The notes under the pieces were generated by a model. That model searched no databases, had not been told where the DNA came from, and was given only the letters and a program-made list of their open reading frames with translations. Source: Flavobacterium sp. (GTDB lineage Bacteria; Bacteroidota; Bacteroidia; Flavobacteriales; Flavobacteriaceae). From it: a stretch of DNA of 7,578 bases. This document shows positions 1 to 5,141 of this stretch, piece after piece. The number at the start of each line of letters is the position of its first letter. Position 1 is the stretch's first letter. Where the stretch lies: positions 1-7,578 of the forward strand of contig JASLDM010000044.1 of NCBI GenBank assembly GCA_030151565.1. The letters are read 5' to 3'. A program made the translations under genes and the position numbers.

Positions 1-286
1 CCCAAGCTTTTACTTCCCATCCAGCATTTTCTAAAGCTTTTTTGGTATTCATTCCAACACAGAAAGCTATTTTTTCTTTTAAAAAAGCCAAATCTGGATG
101 ATTACAAACCTGTTTAACCGCATTTTGACTTGTAAACAAAACCGCATCATAAACCGCTCCTAAATTAAAGGGAATCGGATTTATCGAAATAAAATCAATT
201 TCGGTCAATATACAATTCGAAGCTTTAAATAAAGCTTTATCCGAATTGGCCACACATCTAGTTGAAAGAATATTTACAGCAGTCAT
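1..286 (-). CDS. hemD: Uroporphyrinogen-III synthase, N-terminal part (cut by window edge)
   Basis: This reading frame starts at the ATG at 286-284 and stays open to the window edge, giving 95 codons of a protein that is normally about 250 residues, so the C-terminal part is missing. Uroporphyrinogen-III synthase closes hydroxymethylbilane into uroporphyrinogen III with inversion of ring D, in the cytoplasm. The visible part has the family pattern: an N-terminal strand with STR (residues 8-10), then DAVLFTSQNAV (about 49-59), the conserved 'FTSxNAV' signature, then FCVGMNTKKALENAGW (about 77-92), matching the usual 'xxVGxxTxxxLxxxG' element. Its ATG overlaps the hemC stop codon by one base (TAATG), so translation is probably coupled. 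Position directly after hemC supports the call. HemD sequences are poorly conserved, so the identification rests on the two motifs plus context. Confidence 0.88.
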   Translation of the reverse strand, partial: MTAVNILSTRCVANSDKALFKASNCILTEIDFISINPIPFNLGAVYDAVLFTSQNAVKQVCNHPDLAFLKEKIAFCVGMNTKKALENAGWEVKAW

Positions 287-1215
287 TAGTCGCGTTTCAA
301 TTCTTTTCGTAACTCAGTCATCAAGGCTAATCCTCCATTTTCAAGCAATTCTTTAGCGGCAAAAAAACCAAGCTTTTTCCATTCTTCAATTGGGACAACT
401 TTATTAACTTCAAACTTTTCTTTTCCATCTAAAGAGAATAATACCCCTTTAAAGTTAATTGTATCATCGTGGTCATTATAAGTAGCTAATGCACCTATTG
501 GAGCCGTACACCCACCTTCCAACGTACGTAAAAACTGACGTTCGATATGCGTAGCCATTTCCGTTTCGTAATCATTTAATGCTGCAACAGCCTGTATAGA
601 AAAATCATCTTCAGCTAAAGCTACAACAACCATTGCACCTTGAGCAGGTGCAGGAACCATCCAGTCCAAGGTTGTGAATTCCTTAGGTTTTTTCCCTATT
701 CGATCCAGTCCAGCTGAAGCAAAAACAGCCGCATTCCAATCATTCTCTTGCAATTTTTGCATACGCGTATTTACATTTCCTCGTAAATCAACAACTGTAT
801 GTGTTGGATAGTGATGTAGCCATTGTGCTTTTCTTCTCAAACTTCCGGTAGCAACGATTGCTTCTTCTTTATTTAAAAAATCAAGATCGCCCTTATGCAA
901 CAGAATATCCTTAAAATCAGCTCTTTTCAAAACTGCTGCTTGAATAATGCCGTCAGGTAAAGCAGTAGGCACATCTTTCATTGAATGAACAGCGATATCT
1001 ACTTCACCTTTTAACATAGCAACATCCAGAGTTTTAGTAAAAATACCCGTAATCCCAAGCTCATACAGAGGTTTGTCTAAAACTAAATCTCCAGTAGATT
1101 TTACAGGAACAAGCTCTGTTTCATATCCTAATTTATCCAATTGGTCAGCCACTGTACGTGCTTGCCATAAAGCCAACTCACTATCTCGAGTTCCTATTCG
1201 TATTTTTTTACTCAT
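286..1215 (-). CDS. hemC: Porphobilinogen deaminase (hydroxymethylbilane synthase)
   Basis: A 309-residue cytoplasmic enzyme, the normal length for the family, which polymerises four porphobilinogen molecules into hydroxymethylbilane. Motifs appear in the expected order: GTRDSELALWQA (8-19), PVKSTGD (37-43), FTKTLDVAMLKGEVDIAVHSMKD with catalytic Asp81, the arginine-rich cofactor and substrate patches SLRRKAQW (125-132) and DLRGNVNTR (143-151), ASAGLDRIG (166-174), PAPAQGA (188-194), and FLRTLEGGCTAPIG (228-241), in which Cys236 is the attachment site of the dipyrromethane cofactor. All key residues are present, so the enzyme should be active. PAPAQGA replaces the PAxGQGA common in proteobacteria; I take this as lineage variation. 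The start codon lies inside the end of hemA (8-bp overlap, ATGAGTAA), and the stop overlaps the hemD start, so hemA-hemC-hemD reads as one coupled operon. Confidence 0.97.
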   Translation of the reverse strand: MSKKIRIGTRDSELALWQARTVADQLDKLGYETELVPVKSTGDLVLDKPLYELGITGIFTKTLDVAMLKGEVDIAVHSMKDVPTALPDGIIQAAVLKRADFKDILLHKGDLDFLNKEEAIVATGSLRRKAQWLHHYPTHTVVDLRGNVNTRMQKLQENDWNAAVFASAGLDRIGKKPKEFTTLDWMVPAPAQGAMVVVALAEDDFSIQAVAALNDYETEMATHIERQFLRTLEGGCTAPIGALATYNDHDDTINFKGVLFSLDGKEKFEVNKVVPIEEWKKLGFFAAKELLENGGLALMTELRKELKRD

Positions 1216-2467
1216 GTTGTATGGTTTCTATTTGAAAAACTTTTTCAATCCATTCGATACTTTCATCAACTACCGTGTCCTCATGCCGAAGATGATTGGC
1301 AAATTGTGTCGTAATCTTTTGAATAAGACGCATGCTTATCAGCTCCGCTTGTTCTTCGTCAAAGTTTTGTATTTTTTTTCTGTGGTAATTTAATTCATTT
1401 TCTTTAATTGTTTCCAACTTAGACTTAAGAGCATGAATTGTTGGCGCAAACTTTCTCATTTCTGTCCAAGCAATAAACTCCGACTTAATTTCCTCTATAA
1501 TTGCTTCCGCCATAGGTATAAACTTTTTTCTGCGTTCCAAAGTCTTATCAGTCAACTGAGACAAATAATCCAAATGAATCAAAGTAACTCCCTCAATCTC
1601 TTGCACCGTTGCATCGACATTCTTAGGAAGAGAAAGGTCTAGTATTAATAACGGTTTATGCAAATTCAAAACATCCTTATCAATGGTTGGTAATTGGGCA
1701 CCTGTAGCTACAATCAAAACATCTGCAACAGCAATTTCTGTTTTCAATTCTTCAAAATCTTTTACGCGTATATTAAACTTACCAGCCAATTTCTGAGCTT
1801 TATCTTTTGTTCTATTTATCAAAACAATATGCTCATTTTTAGTATGCTTGACTAAGTTTTCACAAGTATTACGTCCAATTTTACCTGTTCCAAAAAGCAA
1901 AATATTTTTATTCGAAATATCTTCAACCTGATCCATAATATATTGCACAGAGGCAAAGGATACAGAAGTAGCTCCTGAACTAATTTCGGTTTCATTCTTT
2001 ATTCGTTTACTCGCCTGAATCACTGCATTTATCAATCGCTCAAAATAAGACGACACCAAACCTTTTGCTTTAGATTGAATAAAGCCTAATTTAATTTGAC
2101 TTATAATTTCAAAATCACCTAAAATCTGACTATCCAACCCAGTACCAACTCTGAAAAGATGTTGAATAGCATCTTTATTTTTATGAATATAGGCCACTTT
2201 CTGAAAATCATCCACCGTTCCATTACTATAATCGCAAAGCAACTTAATTAATTCGAAAGGATGCTGAGCAAACCCATAAAGCTCAGTTCGATTACAAGTA
2301 GAAATGATAATTAAATTTGAAATCTGTTGCTCAAAGGCAGCTTCTAACAACTGCTCTTTAGCCACTTCACTAAGACTAAACTTTCCTCTTATTTCTGCGT
2401 CTGCTTTCTTATAGTTCAACCCGACAACATAAAAAGTACCGCTTTTTGTCTTATTCAATTTTTCCAT
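1208..2467 (-). CDS. hemA: Glutamyl-tRNA reductase
   Basis: A 419-residue NADPH-dependent enzyme that reduces glutamyl-tRNA to glutamate-1-semialdehyde, the first committed and usually rate-limiting step of C5-pathway tetrapyrrole synthesis. The N-terminal catalytic domain (about 1-165) contains IISTCNRTELYG (54-65) with the nucleophile Cys58, which forms the thioester with glutamate, and the conserved GTGLDSQILGDFEI stretch (108-121). The Rossmann domain (about 185-300) has NILLFGTGKIG with the nucleotide loop GTGKIG at 193-198, then VLINRT (215-220), VADVLIVATGA (247-257) and LLILDLSLPKNVD (273-285). A helical dimerisation domain follows (about 305-419). GDFEI is found where many bacteria have GEPQI or GETQI; the surrounding family pattern is intact. 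This is the promoter-proximal gene of the leftward operon, with an A-rich leader and no clear Shine-Dalgarno sequence. It is the logical target of any heme feedback from the divergently encoded AraC regulator. Confidence 0.97.
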   Translation of the reverse strand: MEKLNKTKSGTFYVVGLNYKKADAEIRGKFSLSEVAKEQLLEAAFEQQISNLIIISTCNRTELYGFAQHPFELIKLLCDYSNGTVDDFQKVAYIHKNKDAIQHLFRVGTGLDSQILGDFEIISQIKLGFIQSKAKGLVSSYFERLINAVIQASKRIKNETEISSGATSVSFASVQYIMDQVEDISNKNILLFGTGKIGRNTCENLVKHTKNEHIVLINRTKDKAQKLAGKFNIRVKDFEELKTEIAVADVLIVATGAQLPTIDKDVLNLHKPLLILDLSLPKNVDATVQEIEGVTLIHLDYLSQLTDKTLERRKKFIPMAEAIIEEIKSEFIAWTEMRKFAPTIHALKSKLETIKENELNYHRKKIQNFDEEQAELISMRLIQKITTQFANHLRHEDTVVDESIEWIEKVFQIETIQHE

Positions 2468-2495
2468 TTTATTATCTTTATTTCTAAAAAGTACA

Positions 2496-2527
2496 CAAAT
2501 GTATCATATATCAATTTATAAAAACAA
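2496..2527 (-). promoter_or_regulatory. Putative Bacteroidota-type promoter for hemA-hemC-hemD
   Basis: Read on the minus strand, TACATTTG (2503-2496) matches the Bacteroidota -7 consensus TAnnTTTG exactly. A TTG at 2527-2525 lies 21 nt upstream and can serve as the -33 element, within the loose spacing reported for Flavobacterium promoters. Transcription would begin near 2489, leaving a leader of roughly 22 nt before the hemA ATG. The -33 TTG lies inside one copy of the 13-bp direct repeat (2520-2532), so a protein bound there would compete with or contact RNA polymerase. This is a motif match only; no start site has been mapped. Confidence 0.55.
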
Positions 2528-2532
2528 CGCTA
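2520..2532 (+). repeat. 13-bp direct repeat, copy 1, over the hemA -33 region
   Basis: AAAAACAACGCTA occurs here and again, identically and in the same orientation, at 2687-2699. This copy covers the TTG (minus strand, 2527-2525) proposed as the -33 element of the hemA promoter. Regulators of the AraC family commonly bind direct-repeat sites, so this is a candidate operator for the neighbouring regulator. The repetition is visible in the sequence; binding is inferred. Confidence 0.6.
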
Positions 2533-2597
2533 AAAGGACTATTTGTATCGCTATTAGAAAATCCAATCAAAAGATACTCAGTTCCATTTAAAACCAT

Positions 2598-2605
2598 TAC
2601 TTTTG
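2598..2605 (+). promoter_or_regulatory. Putative -7 element for the araC-hemH operon
   Basis: TACTTTTG matches the Bacteroidota TAnnTTTG -7 consensus and faces the AraC gene. Transcription would start near 2612, giving a leader of about 87 nt. I find no TTG or TTTG at the proper -33 distance (about 2572-2581 reads as agatactcag), so the promoter may be weak or depend on an activator. Confidence 0.5.
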
Positions 2606-2637
2606 TAGCCATATCAAGGGTTGCAAATTAATCTAAA

Positions 2638-2650
2638 TAGAATTATTCTA
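2638..2650. promoter_or_regulatory. Fur/PerR-like 6-1-6 inverted repeat (candidate operator)
   Basis: TAGAAT-T-ATTCTA is a perfect 6-1-6 inverted repeat. Each half matches the PerR-type half-site TATAAT at five of six positions and the Fur-type GATAAT at four of six. It lies just downstream of the predicted araC start site, a common position for a repressor roadblock. A TCTAAATA direct repeat surrounds it (2632-2639 and 2647-2654, 15 bp apart). In AT-rich DNA a short palindrome can arise by chance, so this is a moderate candidate only. Confidence 0.35.
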
Positions 2651-2686
2651 AATAATAAGTACCGATTAAAGGAATCCATTAAATAA

Positions 2687-2699
2687 AAAAACAACGCTA
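2687..2699 (+). repeat. 13-bp direct repeat, copy 2, ending at the araC start codon
   Basis: This second identical copy of AAAAACAACGCTA runs into the A of the ATG of the AraC-type gene, covering the position of its ribosome binding site. If it is an operator, binding here would suit autorepression; if it only acts in RNA, it would form part of the translation start. It lies 167 bp from copy 1, close to sixteen helical turns (about 15.9 at 10.5 bp per turn), which would be compatible with a DNA loop. Confidence 0.6.
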
Positions 2700-3571
2700 T
2701 GAGTCCATATGAAGAAATAAATATCGCTGATGGTTTTACCCTTATAAGGATAGAAAATAACACCGAAAGTATCTTGCGTTTTGAACGCAGTATGGAATTA
2801 GGAATCATCCAGTTTTACTTTGCAATTAAAGGTAACGGCAAGTTTATTTTCAATCAAGGCAACTATGCTTTACCGCTATTAGAAGAAAAAGCACTCGTAT
2901 TATACAATCCAGAAAAAAAACTACCAATTCATTTAGAAATCGAGCCACAATCTTGGACTTTAGCCGTATTTATTTCTATTACAAAATTCCACTCTTTATT
3001 TTCGAGTGAGGCAGAATTCATCAGCTTCCTAAATACCGAAAACAGAGATAAAAAATATTACGCAGAAGAAGCCATCACACCTTCTATGGCTATTGTATTA
3101 AATCAAATTTTCAACAATTCGATGAACAGTTCCTTAAAGAACTTATATCTAAAAGGAAAAACATTTGAGTTGTTAAGTTTGTTTTTTAATCAGAATGAAG
3201 ATCAAAACGTAGAGAACTGCCCTTTTCTCTCAGATGAAGAAGATGTTGTTAAAATAAAAAAAGCCAAAGATCTCATCATCAGTCAAATGTCAGAACCACC
3301 AACTTTACAAGAACTTGCCGACGAAGTGGGGATAAATATTAAAAAACTAAAACTAGGTTTCAAACAAATCTACGGCGACACCGTATTTGGCTTCCTGTTT
3401 GACTACAAAATGGAATACGCCAGAAAGCTATTAGACAACGGTACACACAACGTTACCGAAGCAGGTTTAAAAATCGGATATAGCTCTGCAAGCCATTTTA
3501 TTGCTGCTTTCAAAAAGAAATTCGGAACTACTCCAAAAAAATATTTAATGTCCATTAATCCAAATAACTAA
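2699..3571 (+). CDS. AraC family transcriptional regulator, PchR type, with a CPFL motif
   Basis: A 290-residue cytoplasmic DNA-binding regulator. Residues 1-165 form the less conserved sensor half. Residues about 185-285 form the two-helix-turn-helix AraC domain: the first HTH around TLQELADEVGINIKKLKLGF (202-221), then the PchR-like stretch YGDTVFGFLFDYKMEYARKLL (225-245), and the second HTH NVTEAGLKIGYSSASHFIAAFKKKFGTTPKKY (251-282). The resemblance is to PchR, which in Pseudomonas responds to a siderophore, so an iron-related ligand is plausible. Its single cysteine, Cys174, lies in NCPFL in the linker just before the DNA-binding domain; Cys-Pro-Phe-Leu is the core of heme regulatory motifs in other proteins. 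It is divergent from hemA and 6 nt upstream of hemH, which makes it a likely local regulator of heme synthesis. The ATG is preceded by an A-rich stretch rather than a Shine-Dalgarno. The ligand and target genes are inferred. Confidence 0.9.
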   Translation: MSPYEEINIADGFTLIRIENNTESILRFERSMELGIIQFYFAIKGNGKFIFNQGNYALPLLEEKALVLYNPEKKLPIHLEIEPQSWTLAVFISITKFHSLFSSEAEFISFLNTENRDKKYYAEEAITPSMAIVLNQIFNNSMNSSLKNLYLKGKTFELLSLFFNQNEDQNVENCPFLSDEEDVVKIKKAKDLIISQMSEPPTLQELADEVGINIKKLKLGFKQIYGDTVFGFLFDYKMEYARKLLDNGTHNVTEAGLKIGYSSASHFIAAFKKKFGTTPKKYLMSINPNN

Positions 3572-3577
3572 AGTATT

Positions 3578-4597
3578 ATGAAAGGCGTATTATTAGTAAA
3601 TCTAGGCTCACCAAAGAGCCCAACCGCAAAAGATGTAAAACCTTACTTAGACGAGTTTTTAATGGACTCAAGAGTCATTGACCTACCATACCTCTTAAGA
3701 GCTCTTCTTGTAAAGGGAATTATTTTAAATACTCGACCAGAAAAATCGGCAGCAGCTTATAAGAAAATTTGGTGGGAAGAAGGATCTCCCCTAATTGTCA
3801 TATCAGAAAGAATACAGAAAAAAACACAACAACAGCTTGACCTACCTGTAGAATTAGCAATGCGCTACGGTGAACCTTCAATAAAAAATGGTCTTCAAAA
3901 ACTGAAAGATCAAGGTGTCACAGAGGTCCTTTTAATTCCATTGTATCCACAATTTGCAATGGCAACAACCGAGACTATTAATGTATTAGCTAAGGAACTT
4001 CGAGCACAATTTTTTCCAGAATTGAAGATTACAAGTCTTCCTGCTTTTTATAACAAAGAAGAATACATTACTGCCTTAGCTCATTCAATTCAAGAGCACT
4101 TAGCAGATTTTGATTACGATCACATTTTATTCTCATACCATGGTGTACCAGAACGTCACATCAAAAAATCAGACATCACACAAGGTCACTGCAAAATGGA
4201 TCAATCGTGCTGCCAATCAGCATCAAAAGCACACCAGTTTTGCTACCGCCACCAATGTTTAGAAACCACACGCCAAGTGGTCGAAAAATTACAAATACCT
4301 CAAGATAAATATAGCAACTCCTTTCAATCGCGTTTAGGCCCAGATAAATGGCTACAACCACCAACAGATCAAACCGTAAACAACTTAGCCACAAGCGGTA
4401 ATAAAAAAATAGCCGTTGTAACCCCAGCATTCGTTGCAGACTGTTTAGAAACGCTTGAAGAAATTGGAATGGAAGCAAAAGAGGAATTCCACAAACACGG
4501 AGGCGTTGAATTTAGAACAATCCCTTGTTTAAATGAAGATGACTTATGGATCACAGCACTAGTCACTTGGATTAAAGAATGGCAAAAAAAAGCATAA
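3578..4597 (+). CDS. hemH: Ferrochelatase with an internal cysteine-rich segment
   Basis: A 339-residue enzyme that inserts ferrous iron into protoporphyrin IX, the last step of heme synthesis, acting in the cytoplasm or at the membrane face. Family motifs are MKGVLLVNLGSP (1-12), KIWWEEGSPL (63-72), AMRYGEPSI (94-102), LLIPLYPQFAMATTE (118-132), FSYHGVPERH (185-194) with catalytic His188, SFQSRLGPDKWLQP (248-261), and VTPAFVADCLETLEEI (281-296) with acidic Glu291. Between ERH and the TTRQVVEKL helix is an insertion with five cysteines, 205, 211, 212, 222 and 227, which fits the ferrochelatase class that holds a [2Fe-2S] cluster through four cysteines in an internal segment of about 20 residues (described for Myxococcus xanthus). 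Cluster presence is inferred. It starts 6 nt after the AraC gene and ends 1 nt before hemJ, so co-transcription is very likely. Confidence 0.97.
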   Translation: MKGVLLVNLGSPKSPTAKDVKPYLDEFLMDSRVIDLPYLLRALLVKGIILNTRPEKSAAAYKKIWWEEGSPLIVISERIQKKTQQQLDLPVELAMRYGEPSIKNGLQKLKDQGVTEVLLIPLYPQFAMATTETINVLAKELRAQFFPELKITSLPAFYNKEEYITALAHSIQEHLADFDYDHILFSYHGVPERHIKKSDITQGHCKMDQSCCQSASKAHQFCYRHQCLETTRQVVEKLQIPQDKYSNSFQSRLGPDKWLQPPTDQTVNNLATSGNKKIAVVTPAFVADCLETLEEIGMEAKEEFHKHGGVEFRTIPCLNEDDLWITALVTWIKEWQKKA

Positions 4598-4598
4598 C

Positions 4599-5141
4599 AT
4601 GTTATACTTATATTTAAAAGCACTTCATATCATCTTTATTGTTTGTTGGTTTGCAGGTCTATTTTACATTGTCCGTTTGTTTGTTTATTATGCCGAAGCA
4701 CAACAAAAACCACAACTTGAACGAGATATTCTATCAAATCAATTTAGATTGATGACACATCGGCTATGGTATATCATCACTTGGCCAGCAGCAATACTTG
4801 CAGTACTCTTTGGAATAGGTCTTCTGATAGAAATGCCTCAGTTTTTGACACAATCGTGGATGCACGTAAAATTATTTTTCGTAGTATTGCTTCTAATTTA
4901 CCACTTTAAATGTCAGCAATATGTCACTGAAATTCAAAAAGGCATTCTCGATAAAAAAGCCTCTTTTTTTAGACTATGGAACGAAGGAGCAACCATCATT
5001 CTATTTGCTGTCGTTTTTTTAGTAATTTTAAAAAGCGCCATAAATTGGATATATGGCGTTATTGGGATTCTTATATTTATTTTCCTACTTTTATTCGGTT
5101 ATAAATTTTACAAGAAAAGACGAGCGAAAAACGCTAAATAA
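4599..5141 (+). CDS. hemJ: HemJ-type protoporphyrinogen IX oxidase (UPF0093/'CopD family')
   Basis: A 180-residue integral membrane protein that matches the HemJ family, which oxidises protoporphyrinogen IX to protoporphyrin IX. The signature start YLYLKALHIIFIVCWFAGLFYIVRLFVY (3-30) contains conserved His10, Trp17 and Arg26. Next come MTHRLWYIITWPA (52-64) with His54, WMHVKLFFVVLLLIYH (87-102) with His89 and Lys91, and FFRLWNEG (123-130). Hydrophobic segments lie near 6-28, 57-77, 87-104, 131-147 and 149-168, followed by a basic tail (KKRRAKNAK). The last segment is an extra helix compared with the four-helix core I expect. Proteins of this family are often labelled CopD, but I see no copper-protein features, and position directly after hemH (1-nt gap) supplies the substrate for ferrochelatase. 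The next gene's ATG follows its stop codon with no gap. Confidence 0.9.
   Translation: MLYLYLKALHIIFIVCWFAGLFYIVRLFVYYAEAQQKPQLERDILSNQFRLMTHRLWYIITWPAAILAVLFGIGLLIEMPQFLTQSWMHVKLFFVVLLLIYHFKCQQYVTEIQKGILDKKASFFRLWNEGATIILFAVVFLVILKSAINWIYGVIGILIFIFLLLFGYKFYKKRRAKNAK

Larger units (their letters stand above)
2468..2698. promoter_or_regulatory. Divergent control region between the hemA operon and the araC-hemH operon
   Basis: This 231-bp AT-rich gap separates the two divergent operons and must hold both promoters. It contains, from left to right, the hemA promoter candidate (2496-2527), one copy of a 13-bp direct repeat (2520-2532), a TAnnTTTG element facing right (2598-2605), a Fur/PerR-like inverted repeat (2638-2650) inside a pair of TCTAAATA direct repeats, and the second copy of the 13-bp repeat (2687-2699). 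I see no convincing small gene or RNA gene in it. Confidence 0.75.

Noticed and set aside
1073..1393. A 106-codon plus-strand reading frame antisense to the hemC/hemA junction
   Set aside because: It lies opposite two well-supported genes with intact motifs and has no recognisable domain or promoter.
2468..2698. A riboswitch or small RNA in the divergent region
   Set aside because: I found no extended conserved stem arrangement or known aptamer core; the repeats there fit protein-binding sites better.
2614..2808. A 64-codon hydrophobic reading frame on the minus strand across the araC start
   Set aside because: It is antisense to the AraC-type gene and its leader, resembles no family I know, and its hydrophobicity is what the reverse strand of AT-rich coding DNA often produces.
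3578..4597. Coproporphyrin ferrochelatase as an alternative to the protoporphyrin enzyme
   Set aside because: The coproporphyrin pathway is characteristic of Firmicutes and Actinobacteria; adjacency to HemJ, which makes protoporphyrin, and the internal cysteine segment favour the protoporphyrin type.
4176..4623. Two overlapping minus-strand reading frames opposite the end of hemH
   Set aside because: Both are shadows of the ferrochelatase coding sequence; neither shows a family motif or a plausible initiation context.
5034..5060. A hairpin with CGCCATA/TATGGCG arms inside hemJ
   Set aside because: It is inside coding sequence between two membrane helices and lacks a T run. It could influence mRNA decay but I have no reason to prefer this to chance.
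4599..5141. Copper resistance protein D as the function of the gene after hemH
   Set aside because: The N-terminal LKALHIIFIVCWFAGLFY pattern and the link to hemH fit HemJ better, and there is no copper-site signature.
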